From assembly GCF_031583025.1 (NCBI RefSeq), contig NZ_CP134062.1, positions 6,421,234-6,485,233 of the forward strand: 64,000 bases of DNA. Reading direction: 5' to 3'. Of this stretch, positions 7,954 through 16,028 are shown in pieces. The number at the start of each line of letters is the position of its first letter. Positions within the stretch are counted from its first letter, which is position 1. The stretch is from Mycobacterium sp. Z3061. Its GTDB lineage: Bacteria > Actinomycetota > Actinomycetes > Mycobacteriales > Mycobacteriaceae. The notes beneath the pieces were generated by a model. That model did no database searches. It was not told the origin of the DNA and was given only the letters and a program-made list of their open reading frames with translations. Position numbers and translations under genes: made by a program.

Positions 7954-10190
7954 CGTACCCCGGCGAATTCCACGATCAGTACCGGGCCGCGCTGCGGACC
8001 TATCTGGAGACGCCCAACGAGGACGGCCTGGCGGTCGGGCACGAACTCGGGCGCCGGGCACTGCAGGAACAGATCAGCATGCTCGACATCATCGAGAACA
8101 CGTTCTGGCTGCTCGACGAACTCTCCAAGACCGACCCGGTCGACCGCGGCACCGCACTGGAATTCGTGCTGCAGACCCTGGCGCCCTTGGACGTCGCAAC
8201 TCGCGGCTTCATCGACGGCACAAAGCGATACGCGGAGGAACGGGCTCGCGCCGAAGACCTCGCCGACCGCGACAGGTTCCGCACAGCACTGGTGAACTCG
8301 TTGCAGGAGGGCTTCTTCGTCGCCGACGAGGACGGCGGGGTCGTCGAAGTCAACAACGCCTTCGCCGACATTCTCGGATACGGCGCCGACGGACTGCCGT
8401 ATTCGTGGCCCCAGCCGTGGCTGGTGGACCGCGAAGGCACCTACGCCGAGCAGCAACGGGTCCGCGAACTGGGCAGTGCCGAGTACGAGATCCCGGTCCG
8501 TCACCAGGACGGACACCTGGCCTGGGTTGCGGTCAGCATCAACGCGGTTCGCGGGCCCGACGGCGGGCCGGACGTCTACGTCGGAACGATCCGTGACGTC
8601 ACCGCGCGGCGGGCCTTCGCCGCCCGGGAAAGCGCGGTCATGCGCCTGGCCACCTCGGTGAGTGTCGCCAAGAGCGTGGCCGAAGTGCTGGAGATCACCC
8701 TCGAGGAGAGCCGCGCCGCGGTCGACGTGCGCCGGGTGGTCGCGGTGATGTGGCCGTCGGGCGAGGGCGAACCGACTGTCGTGGTGGCGGGCGATCCACC
8801 CGAATCCACTTGGCGCGCAATGAATCCTGAGCTTCGGGAGATTTTCCAGGAAGCCCGCCATCAGCTCCCGCTGACCGCCAAGACGGTGGAGTGGGCGCAG
8901 GCTCCCGGCAAGGCCCGGGGCCTGGTCGCCATGCTGTCGGGCGCCGGCGACGTGGCCCTGTGGCTGGAACTCGCTTCGCCACGCTGGGTCAGCGCCGAGG
9001 ACAAGCTGCTGGTGACAATGCTGATCGGCCACCTGAGCCTGGCCATCCAGCACGTCCGGCAGTTCGAGGCCGCACGCGTGACGTCGCTGACGCTGCAGCG
9101 GGCGATGCTGCCGCCGATGCAGCCGCCCCCAGGCTTCGCGGTGCGGTACGAGCCGGCGGTCCCGCCCCTCGAGATCGGTGGTGACTGGTACGACGTGCTG
9201 CCGATCGACGAAACCCGCATCGGGATCGTCGTCGGCGACTGCGTTGGCCGGGGGTTGCCGGCCGCCGCGATCATGGGCCAGTTGCGCAGTTCCGCGCGGG
9301 CTCTGCTGCTCACCGGGGCCAGACCGGCGGTGCTGCTGGAGCAGCTCGACGCCGCCGCGTCGCTGATTCCGGACGCGTACTGCACGACGGTTTTCCTGGC
9401 GATCATCGACACCGAATCCGGCGTGCTCGAATACAGCAACGCCGGTCACATGCCGGCCGTGCTGGTCCGGACGGTGGCCGGGACGCCCACCGCGACGTTG
9501 CTGCTGACCGATGCCAGTTCGGTGCCACTTGCCGTGCGGCGCAATGAGACTCGGCCGCAGGCAGCCGAGCAGCTGACCCCGGGGTCGATGCTGATGTGGT
9601 TCACCGACGGCCTGGTCGAGCGCCGGCACGAGTCGATCGACGACGGGCTCGCGCGGGTCGCCGACGTGCTGACGGACACCGTCGGACTGCCCATCAGTGC
9701 CGTCGCCGACGCGGTGCTCGACCAACTGGCACCGGCGGGAGGTTACGACGACGACGTCGCGATGGTCGTGTACCGGCACCGGCTGGCCCCGTTGCGCATC
9801 GAGACCAAGGCGACCGCCGAGAACCTGGCGCCTATCCGGCGGGCGCTGACCTCATGGCTCCGGGATGCCGACGTCTCGGAGCTGCTTTCCGCCGACATCG
9901 TCCTGGTGATCAGCGAGGCCTGCACCAACTGCGTCGAGCACGCCTACGAAGGACACGAGCTCGGTACCATGCGGCTCGAGATGGAAGCCGCCGACGGGGA
10001 GATCCGTGCGCGGATCGCCGACTCGGGATCGTGGAAGCCGCCGGCGGCCGACCCGGGTAACGGGGGCCGGGGCCTGCCGCTCATGAGTGTCATGAGCGAG
10101 TCGATGCTCATCGACAACCGCCCCGACGGCACCACCATCGACATCGTCTTTCGTTTGCCTGACCGCGAGCGGGGTAAAACATCGTGGTGA
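7950..10190 (+). CDS. multidomain RsbU-like phosphatase with PAS, GAF, PP2C and RsbW-like kinase domains
   Basis: A 746-residue protein. Residues 1-110 resemble the RsbT-binding N-domain of RsbU ('FHDQYRAALRTYLETPNEDGLAVGHELGRRAL'). Residues about 115-215 are a PAS domain ('NSLQEGFFVADEDGGVVEVN', 'VGTIRDVTARR'). About 225-365 look GAF-like. About 375-610 are a PP2C/SpoIIE phosphatase ('YEPAVPPLEIGGDWYDVLP', 'VVGDCVGRGLPAAAIMGQLR', 'YDDDVAMVVYRH'). About 615-740 are an HATPase_c anti-sigma kinase domain ('VISEACTNCVEHAYEG', 'GGRGLPLMSVM'). It resembles Rv1364c but has an RsbU-type N-terminus and no C-terminal STAS domain. It could both receive RsbT and act on an RsfB-like antagonist. It overlaps its neighbours at both ends. 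Confidence 0.88.
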   Translation: MTYPGEFHDQYRAALRTYLETPNEDGLAVGHELGRRALQEQISMLDIIENTFWLLDELSKTDPVDRGTALEFVLQTLAPLDVATRGFIDGTKRYAEERARAEDLADRDRFRTALVNSLQEGFFVADEDGGVVEVNNAFADILGYGADGLPYSWPQPWLVDREGTYAEQQRVRELGSAEYEIPVRHQDGHLAWVAVSINAVRGPDGGPDVYVGTIRDVTARRAFAARESAVMRLATSVSVAKSVAEVLEITLEESRAAVDVRRVVAVMWPSGEGEPTVVVAGDPPESTWRAMNPELREIFQEARHQLPLTAKTVEWAQAPGKARGLVAMLSGAGDVALWLELASPRWVSAEDKLLVTMLIGHLSLAIQHVRQFEAARVTSLTLQRAMLPPMQPPPGFAVRYEPAVPPLEIGGDWYDVLPIDETRIGIVVGDCVGRGLPAAAIMGQLRSSARALLLTGARPAVLLEQLDAAASLIPDAYCTTVFLAIIDTESGVLEYSNAGHMPAVLVRTVAGTPTATLLLTDASSVPLAVRRNETRPQAAEQLTPGSMLMWFTDGLVERRHESIDDGLARVADVLTDTVGLPISAVADAVLDQLAPAGGYDDDVAMVVYRHRLAPLRIETKATAENLAPIRRALTSWLRDADVSELLSADIVLVISEACTNCVEHAYEGHELGTMRLEMEAADGEIRARIADSGSWKPPAADPGNGGRGLPLMSVMSESMLIDNRPDGTTIDIVFRLPDRERGKTSW

Positions 10191-11203
10191 CTCACACGTC
10201 GATCACCGTTGAACCGGCCCTGCCGGCGGCACACGGTCCCCTGTCGACGGCTGTACGCCGCATTCTGACCACTCCGGCCTCGCGTGAACCGTCGGGCCGG
10301 ATCGGAGCGTCGGTGCGCGACTCCGATCCCTACGGCCTGGACCTGCAGCTCGCGTTGTACATGTGCTACGAACTCCACTACCGCGGCTTTGCGTCGGTGG
10401 ATCCCGGTTGGGAGTGGAATCCGGCCCTGTTGGGGCTGCGTGCCGAACTGGAGCGCGTCTTCCTCGCCGGCGTACGCCGCGACGTGGGACCCATCGATGC
10501 CGGCCACTCAGCGGCCGCGGAAATGGAAGCGCTGACTATTGAACCGCGCGATGGCTCCGGCCCGTCGTGGCACCTGCGGGACAGCGGGACCTGGGAGCAG
10601 ATGCGGGAGTACTTCGTGCACCGGTCCCTTTACCACCTCAAAGAGGCGGACCCGCACGCATTCGCCATCCCCCGCCTACTCGGGACCGCCAAGGCGGCGT
10701 TCGTCGCGATCGAGTACGACGAGTACGGCGCCGGGCGGGGTCCGCACATGCACCAGCAGCTGTTCGCCGACCTGCTGGAGGCGGCGGGCCTGGATTCGAC
10801 CTATCTGGCTTATCTGGACGCGGTGCCGGCGGAGGCGCTGGCGTCGGTAAACCTGATGTCGCTGTTCGGCCTGCACCGGCGGCTGCGTGGCGCCGCGGTG
10901 GGGCACTTCGCGTCGACCGAGATCACCTCGCCGCCAGGATCACGGCGGATGGTCGACGCACTGCGTCGGATGCAGGCGCCGGAGGCGTGCGTGGCTTTCT
11001 ACCGCGAACACGTGGAAGCGGACGCGGTACACGAGCACATTGTGCGAATCGACGTGGTGGGCGATCTGCTGGCCCGTGAACCTCACCTGGACAGCGACGT
11101 GGTGTTCGGGATTCGCGCGCACGCGGCGGTCGAAGACCGGCTGGCCGATGTGCTCATGACGTCCTGGCAGCAGGGAAGGTCGTCGCTGCGGCGGCCCCTG
11201 TAG
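10184..11203 (+). CDS. haem-oxygenase-like iron-containing redox enzyme
   Basis: A 339-residue protein of the 'iron-containing redox enzyme' family (haem-oxygenase-like diiron oxidase fold). Likely metal ligands lie in 'AAFVAIEYDEYGAGRGPHMH' and in 'FYREHVEADAVHEHI' (Glu, Asp, His); 'LRGAAVGHFASTEITSP' is another family block. Members of this fold include N-oxygenases, desaturase/lyases and decarboxylases, so the reaction cannot be predicted. The GTG start overlaps the end of the phosphatase-kinase gene by 7 bp, so it belongs to the stressosome operon. It converges on a CDGSH protein and a methyltransferase, which often accompany this family in actinobacteria. Confidence 0.82.
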   Translation: MVTHTSITVEPALPAAHGPLSTAVRRILTTPASREPSGRIGASVRDSDPYGLDLQLALYMCYELHYRGFASVDPGWEWNPALLGLRAELERVFLAGVRRDVGPIDAGHSAAAEMEALTIEPRDGSGPSWHLRDSGTWEQMREYFVHRSLYHLKEADPHAFAIPRLLGTAKAAFVAIEYDEYGAGRGPHMHQQLFADLLEAAGLDSTYLAYLDAVPAEALASVNLMSLFGLHRRLRGAAVGHFASTEITSPPGSRRMVDALRRMQAPEACVAFYREHVEADAVHEHIVRIDVVGDLLAREPHLDSDVVFGIRAHAAVEDRLADVLMTSWQQGRSSLRRPL

Positions 11204-11209
11204 GCGGTA

Positions 11210-11425
11210 TCAGCTTTCGGCGTTGAGTAAGCGCTCGACTTTGGGGCCACGACATCTGCGGTGACTGGTGTCGCACAGCGGGTAGTCCTGGCTGCGCCGA
11301 CAGGTGCACACGGCCACCATGAAACGATCGGATTCCACCACGTCCCCGCCGGGTGTCTCGATCCGCGCCGGGCCGGAGACCAGCACCGGCCCGTTCGGTA
11401 TCACCTGTACGCGAGTCGTGCTCAC
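11210..11425 (-). CDS. CDGSH-type 2Fe-2S protein
   Basis: A 71-residue protein with one CDGSH iron-sulfur motif: 'CTCRRSQDYPLCDTSH' (C-x-C-x2-S-x3-P-x-C-D-x2-H), giving the three Cys and one His ligands of a mitoNEET-like 2Fe-2S cluster. The GTG start overlaps the methyltransferase stop (GTGA), so the two are translationally coupled. Longer upstream starts lie inside the methyltransferase and are not needed. Probably a small electron carrier; its partner might be the adjacent diiron enzyme (inference). Confidence 0.88.
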   Translation of the reverse strand: MSTTRVQVIPNGPVLVSGPARIETPGGDVVESDRFMVAVCTCRRSQDYPLCDTSHRRCRGPKVERLLNAES

Positions 11426-12114
11426 GGTTTGTCTGCCCGGATCACCACGATCTGCTCCCTCCGGCAACCGCGCCCGATGCGACCGGTTTCCTCCAGCCAT
11501 TGTGCTCGCGCCGTCAAGACCGGACCGAATGGGATCAGCTGTGATGCAACGACATCGGCCTTCAGTCCGGTGTCCCGCAGGGTTTGCAACGTCGGATCGA
11601 CACCGGCGAGAGCCGAGTGCACCAACAGCAGGGACCCGCCGTCAGCCAGCAACTTCGACGCCGAACCGCACAACGGGTCCAGCACCAGCCGGCCGTCCGG
11701 CCCGGCGTTGTATGCGCGGGACGGGCCCGCGATCGACGCGATCGCGCTTGTGTCATCGAGAGGCGGGGTCGGGACGTAAGGCGGATTCGACACGACGACG
11801 TCGTAGGGTCCGTGATCCAGGGCCTTAACCCAAGAACCCTGCCGCACATCGACATTCACACCGGCACCGGCGGCGTTGCCGCGCGAGTAGCTGACGGCGG
11901 ATGGGCAGATGTCATATGCGGTCACACTGGCACAGCCCATTTCTGCCGCCGCGATCGCGACGAATCCTGATCCGGTGCACAGGTCGAGGACCCGTCGCCG
12001 GGGGATCAGACCTGTTCGTCGCATCGTGTCGACCAACAGGTAGGAGTCGTATTGGGGCTGGTAAACCCTTTCGGCGACCAGTGTTTCGAGTGGCGCGGGG
12101 TATGTGGTCGTCAC
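11422..12114 (-). CDS. HemK2/MTQ2-like SAM-dependent methyltransferase
   Basis: A 230-residue class I methyltransferase with motif I 'VLDLCTGSGFVAIAAAEMG' and the amide/amine-methylating 'VVSNPPYVPTPP' motif, as in release-factor glutamine methyltransferases. It lacks the N-terminal helical domain of PrmC/HemK and has 'YQPQYDSYLL' near the start, typical of the HemK2 group. Substrate unknown; it need not be a release factor. The GTG start has AAAGG 6 nt upstream. It is the first gene of a two-gene unit with the CDGSH protein. Confidence 0.85.
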   Translation of the reverse strand: MTTTYPAPLETLVAERVYQPQYDSYLLVDTMRRTGLIPRRRVLDLCTGSGFVAIAAAEMGCASVTAYDICPSAVSYSRGNAAGAGVNVDVRQGSWVKALDHGPYDVVVSNPPYVPTPPLDDTSAIASIAGPSRAYNAGPDGRLVLDPLCGSASKLLADGGSLLLVHSALAGVDPTLQTLRDTGLKADVVASQLIPFGPVLTARAQWLEETGRIGRGCRREQIVVIRADKP

Positions 12115-12219
12115 GGCAAGCCTTTCTCGACCCGTCGGAGGATTACGCCGTGGCGATCACGGCTCGGCGTTTCTATGCCCTCAAAAGAAGGCGTTGAAAC
12201 CGATTTCAGGGGTTTGTCG

Positions 12220-12777
12220 TTAAATGGACGAACCGGAAGACGCCTGAGCGAATTGCTGCAGAATCGTTGAACAAAAGGCGGATAAATCTTTTGGTGAGCG
12301 ACTGGTGATCAGGTTGCCGTCAACCACCACTTCCTCGTCGACCACATTCGCCCCCGCATTGCGCAGGTCGGTGCGGATGCTCGGATACGACGTCAGTGTG
12401 CGGCCGGTCACCACGCCCGCTTCCACCAGCGTCCATGGGCCATGACATATTGCGGCAACGGGTTTTCCGGACTCGACGAAGTCGCGCACGAACGAGACCG
12501 CGGACTCGTCCAGTCGCAACTTGTCCGGGTTGACGGTGCCACCGGGCAGCACCAGTCCGTCGTATTCCGCCGGTGAAGAATCCGACACCGTGCGGTCGAC
12601 TTTGATGGTTCCGGCGGGTTCGAGATCGTGATTGCGGGCTTGGATTTCACCGTCTTTCAGCGACACGATGTCTATCTGCGCGCCGGCCTGTTGCAGTGCG
12701 TCGCGCGGTTGCTCGAGTTCGATTTTCTCTACCCCGTCGGCCGCCAGGATGGCAATTCTTTTGCCGTCCAAAGTCAT
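12220..12777 (-). CDS. DJ-1/PfpI-family protein (type 1 glutamine amidotransferase-like)
   Basis: A 185-residue DJ-1/PfpI protein with the nucleophile elbow 'KPVAAICHGPWTLVEAGVV' (reactive Cys followed by His) and 'YDGLVLPGGTVNPDKLRLD'. Members act as protein/nucleic-acid deglycases, glyoxalases or proteases; the specific activity here is unknown. The ATG has AAGGAG at 8 nt. It lies 13 bp downstream of the zinc dehydrogenase gene and is the last gene of the SRPBCC-dehydrogenase-DJ-1 operon, which has a SigF-type promoter, so a general-stress role is likely. Confidence 0.9.
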   Translation of the reverse strand: MTLDGKRIAILAADGVEKIELEQPRDALQQAGAQIDIVSLKDGEIQARNHDLEPAGTIKVDRTVSDSSPAEYDGLVLPGGTVNPDKLRLDESAVSFVRDFVESGKPVAAICHGPWTLVEAGVVTGRTLTSYPSIRTDLRNAGANVVDEEVVVDGNLITSRSPKDLSAFCSTILQQFAQASSGSSI

Positions 12778-12790
12778 CGGAATCAGCTCC

Positions 12791-13960
12791 TTATGGATTC
12801 AGGACTACCTTGGTGCAGTTGTCCTGCTTGTGTTTGAAGATCTCGTATCCCTGGGGCGCCTGGTTCAGCGGCATGTGGTGGCTGATGATCGCCGTCGGGT
12901 CGATTTCACCGTTGCGGATCCGCTCGAGCAGTGGACGCATGTAGCGCTGCACGTGGCACTGTCCGGTCTTGATGGTCAACGAGCGATTCATCACCGCGCC
13001 GATCGGGAACTTGTCCATCATCCCGCCGTAGACGCCCACGATCGAAATGGTGCCGCCGTTGCGGCAACTCATCGCCGCTTCGCGAAGTGCATGTGGCCGT
13101 TCGGTTTCCAGCCTTGCGGCCTGCTTGACCCGGTCGTAGACGTCGACGACGGTCGTCCCGCTGCGGGCCTCCATGCCCACCGCGTCGATACAGTGATCCG
13201 GGCCGCGTCCGGCCGTCATTTCCCGCAGTTCTTCGAGCACCGACGTTTCGGCGAAGTTCAGCGGGGTCGCGCCCAGCCGTTCGGCCAACTCCAGCCGGTA
13301 CGGCACCTCGTCGATAACGATCACCTGTGACGCGCCGAGCAGGTTGGCGCTCACCGCCGCGAACAGTCCGACTGGACCGGCGCCCCACACGGCCACCACG
13401 TCACCAGGGGTGATATCGCACATTTCGGCACCCATGTAACCCGTCGGCAGGATGTCGGAGAGAAACAGCGCCTGGTCGTCGGTCAGGTCGTCCGCGATCT
13501 TCAGCGGGCCGACGTCAGCGAACGGGACCCGCGCGTATTCGGCTTGCCCACCGGCGAATCCGCCCAGCATGTGGGAATAGCCGAAGAGTCCCGCCGGCGA
13601 GTGTCCCATCAACTTCTCGGCGATTCCCGCGTTGGGATTGGAATTCTCACACAGCGAATACAGGTCGCGGTCGCAAGCCGAGCACGCCCCGCAGGCAATC
13701 GGAAACGGCACCACCACCCGGTCACCGACGGCGAGGTTGTCCACACCCTTGCCGACTTCGACGACCTCACCCATGAATTCGTGTCCGAGGATGTCGCCCT
13801 GTTTGACCGTGGGGATGTAGCCGTCGTAGATATGTAGGTCCGAGCCGCAGATCGCGGTCGAGGTGACCCGTACGATTGCATCCCGGTCGTTCAGGATCTT
13901 GGGATCCGGAACCGATTGCACCTCAACGCTATTGCGTCCGGCCCAAATTGTAGCTTTCAT
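12791..13960 (-). CDS. zinc-dependent alcohol dehydrogenase (formaldehyde dehydrogenase-like)
   Basis: A 389-residue medium-chain dehydrogenase. Catalytic zinc ligands appear in '[12 protein letters not shown]' and '[12 protein letters not shown]'; the structural zinc loop is '[15 protein letters not shown]'; the NAD-binding Rossmann motif is '[19 protein letters not shown]'. The long insert and 'CIDAVGMEA' resemble glutathione-independent formaldehyde dehydrogenase-like enzymes. Substrate not determined. The ATG overlaps the SRPBCC gene stop by 4 bp (ATGA). It belongs to a stress operon under the SigF-type promoter at 14949-14972. Confidence 0.9.
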   Translation of the reverse strand: MKATIWAGRNSVEVQSVPDPKILNDRDAIVRVTSTAICGSDLHIYDGYIPTVKQGDILGHEFMGEVVEVGKGVDNLAVGDRVVVPFPIACGACSACDRDLYSLCENSNPNAGIAEKLMGHSPAGLFGYSHMLGGFAGGQAEYARVPFADVGPLKIADDLTDDQALFLSDILPTGYMGAEMCDITPGDVVAVWGAGPVGLFAAVSANLLGASQVIVIDEVPYRLELAERLGATPLNFAETSVLEELREMTAGRGPDHCIDAVGMEARSGTTVVDVYDRVKQAARLETERPHALREAAMSCRNGGTISIVGVYGGMMDKFPIGAVMNRSLTIKTGQCHVQRYMRPLLERIRNGEIDPTAIISHHMPLNQAPQGYEIFKHKQDNCTKVVLNP

Positions 13961-14892
13961 CGTCGCACCACCTTGCCCGAGGGTTGGGCCGACTGCTGAT
14001 GGAGTTGTCGCCGGGCGGCTGTGCCCTCCGGCGATCCGTCGGAACGCGTTATCTGACCTGTTTCCATGATTTGCTTGAAACGCCGGAGGTCGTCGTTGAC
14101 CTGCTGCTCGGGGGACTCGCCCAGCAGCGTCGCCGCCGCCTTGCCCAGCGCACCGCCAGGCATCTGGTAGGCGAGCGTGACGCGCACCTCGGTGCCCTTG
14201 CCCGAGTGGTCAGGCGTGAACTCGACGCATCCGCTGTTCTCAATTCCGGAGCCCGGCAACGATTGCCAGGCGATCTTCTTGCCGGGCAGGTCTTCGACGA
14301 TCTGCGCGTCCCACTGCACGGGCTGTCCGATCGGGGAGTTGGCGATCCAGTGTGACTGCCCGTCGTCGGCTGTGGTGACCGATTGCAGGTGATACATGAA
14401 GTCGGGCAGGTTTTCCAGGTTCCGCCAGAACCCGTAAACGTATTCCGGACTTCGCATTACGGTGACCGCGGCACGCAACGTGCGGTGCCGCTGACCGCCC
14501 GAGTGGCGGGCGGAGTCGCCGCGGCTGGTCCGCAGCGCGGCATAGAGGTCCGCCCCGCCGATCGCGGTGAGCGCGGCGGCGGTGATGATGCCGCGCCGCC
14601 GCCGGCCGGGTCCACGGCGCATGACTCCCGCGCCCAGGAACGCCACGTCGATAACATCACCTGCGACACGTGTCCACACCAGCTTGTCGGGACCGGCCAA
14701 CAGCGCTGCGCCGTGGCCACATTCGCGCATGCCGAGGGAGCGGATGATGTTGCGGGATCGAGAGGTTTCGTCTACGCCGGCCAGCGCGGCGATCTTGCCG
14801 GGTGCGAGAATTTCGGACAGGCCCAGGCCCAAGCTGGCGACTCCCAGCCCTTTCACCAGCGCCGCCGTTTTACTCGCTGCGGGATCGTTCAT
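13957..14892 (-). CDS. membrane-linked SRPBCC (cyclase/dehydrase) protein
   Basis: 311 residues in two parts: an N-terminal hydrophobic region ('[18 protein letters not shown]', '[25 protein letters not shown]'), probably two or three membrane segments, and a C-terminal SRPBCC/START-like domain from about residue 140 ('[31 protein letters not shown]') to about 285. Such fusions are frequent in SigF-type stress operons; the ligand is unknown. The ATG has AAGGAG 8 nt upstream. The SigF-type promoter lies about 57 bp before the start. First gene of the operon with the dehydrogenase and DJ-1 genes. Confidence 0.82.
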   Translation of the reverse strand: MNDPAASKTAALVKGLGVASLGLGLSEILAPGKIAALAGVDETSRSRNIIRSLGMRECGHGAALLAGPDKLVWTRVAGDVIDVAFLGAGVMRRGPGRRRRGIITAAALTAIGGADLYAALRTSRGDSARHSGGQRHRTLRAAVTVMRSPEYVYGFWRNLENLPDFMYHLQSVTTADDGQSHWIANSPIGQPVQWDAQIVEDLPGKKIAWQSLPGSGIENSGCVEFTPDHSGKGTEVRVTLAYQMPGGALGKAAATLLGESPEQQVNDDLRRFKQIMETGQITRSDGSPEGTAARRQLHQQSAQPSGKVVRR

Positions 14893-14948
14893 CAGCCAAA
14901 CTCCTTGTGTCGCCGCATCATTCCGGCGGTCGTCGGGTGCTGTTCAGG

Positions 14949-14972
14949 TACCCCCGCGCTAGCCGCCCAAAC
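14949..14972 (-). promoter_or_regulatory. SigF-type promoter of the SRPBCC-dehydrogenase-DJ-1 operon
   Basis: On the minus strand: -35 GTTT (14972-14969), a 15-bp spacer, -10 GGGTA (14953-14949). This is an exact match to the core mycobacterial SigF consensus (GTTT-N15-17-GGGTA). It predicts a 5' untranslated region of roughly 45-50 nt before the ATG at 14892. Confidence 0.78.
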
Positions 14973-14995
14973 GTGGCCCCATACGTGACGGAGAC

Positions 14996-15982
14996 TCAAC
15001 TGGAAGCGCTGCGTAGCGCGTCCAGCAGTGGTTCGGCGGCTTCCTTCAGGAACTGCTCCTGGGATTCGCCGCCGATCTGGATGAGCGCGATATCGGTGAA
15101 TCCGGCTTCCCAGTAGGACTTTGCAGCCTCGACAATCGCGTCCAGGTCCGGGCCGCAGGGAATGCTGTCGGCGACATCGTCGGGCCGCACGAACTGCGTA
15201 GCGCCGGCGAATCCGGCTGGCGTCGGCAGGTCAGCGTTGACCGTCCAGCCGCCTGCAAACCAGCGGAACTGGTCGTGTGCGCGAGCGATGGCCGCGTCGC
15301 GGTCGGGATCCCAGCACACCGGCAATTGCCCTACCACCCGGCCGGCGCCGGGCCAGCCACCACTCTGGCGTGCGGTGCGCCAGGCATCGACCAGTTCCTG
15401 GTCGGGTTCCACGGCGATCAGGTGATCGGCCAGCTTGCCGAACTTCTCCACGCCCCTGGCGCCGGCCATTGCCACACCAATGCCGGGCGGCACCTCGGGT
15501 ACGTCCCACAGGCGGGCGGAATCGACCTGGAAGTAGTCGCCGCGCCAGTCGACCAACTCGCCGCCGAACAGCTCGCGGATGATCTTGATGGCTTCGCGCA
15601 ACATGTCTTGGCGGCGCTCCACCGTCGGCCAGCCCTTGCCGACCACGTGTTCGTTGAGATTCTCACCACTGCCCAGGCCGAGGGTGAACCTGCCGTCGGA
15701 AAGGATCTGCACGGTGGCCGCCTGCTGCGCCACGATCGCGGGGTGGTAGCGCATCGTGGGGCAGGTCACGTACGAGTACAGATCGACCCGTTCGGTGGCG
15801 TGTGCGACCGCCCCCAGCACCGCCCAGGCGTTGGGTGCGTGGCCTTGTGAAGCCAGCCACGGCGAGAAGTGATCGCTGCAGACCTCGAAGTCGAAGCCGC
15901 GTTGCTCCGCCGAAACAGCATCGCGCACAAGCTGTTTCGGACCCGCTTGCTCCGTCATCAAGGTATAACCGAACCGTGCCAT
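14996..15982 (-). CDS. F420-dependent LLM-class oxidoreductase (TIGR03557 type)
   Basis: A 328-residue luciferase-like TIM-barrel protein beginning 'MARFGYTLMTEQAGPKQLV', with 'EVCSDHFSPWLASQGHAPNAW' and 'LGLGSGENLNEHVVGKGWP', the signatures of the F420-dependent glucose-6-phosphate dehydrogenase-related TIGR03557 subgroup. The cofactor is probably F420; the substrate is unknown and need not be glucose-6-phosphate. A perfect SigF-type promoter ends only 11 bp before the ATG, giving a nearly leaderless message. Monocistronic by spacing. Confidence 0.87.
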   Translation of the reverse strand: MARFGYTLMTEQAGPKQLVRDAVSAEQRGFDFEVCSDHFSPWLASQGHAPNAWAVLGAVAHATERVDLYSYVTCPTMRYHPAIVAQQAATVQILSDGRFTLGLGSGENLNEHVVGKGWPTVERRQDMLREAIKIIRELFGGELVDWRGDYFQVDSARLWDVPEVPPGIGVAMAGARGVEKFGKLADHLIAVEPDQELVDAWRTARQSGGWPGAGRVVGQLPVCWDPDRDAAIARAHDQFRWFAGGWTVNADLPTPAGFAGATQFVRPDDVADSIPCGPDLDAIVEAAKSYWEAGFTDIALIQIGGESQEQFLKEAAEPLLDALRSASS

Positions 15983-15992
15983 GCCTGACGGG

Positions 15993-16016
15993 TACCCGGA
16001 AGGCAGCTGCGCAAAC
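15993..16016 (-). promoter_or_regulatory. SigF-type promoter of the LLM oxidoreductase gene
   Basis: On the minus strand: -35 GTTT (16016-16013), 15-bp spacer, -10 GGGTA (15997-15993), followed 10 bp later by the ATG at 15982. Exact core SigF consensus. The predicted start point leaves about 4-6 nt of untranslated leader, a layout seen with leaderless mycobacterial mRNAs. Confidence 0.78.
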
Positions 16017-16028
16017 GGTGCAGACCAG

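Noticed and set aside
7932-9779. A 615-codon frame antisense to the multidomain phosphatase gene, and similar long antisense frames at 5693-6727 and 49221-50840.
   Set aside because: They are typical GC-rich shadow frames with His/Arg/Gln-heavy low-complexity products and no ribosome sites, while the opposite strand has clear domain motifs.
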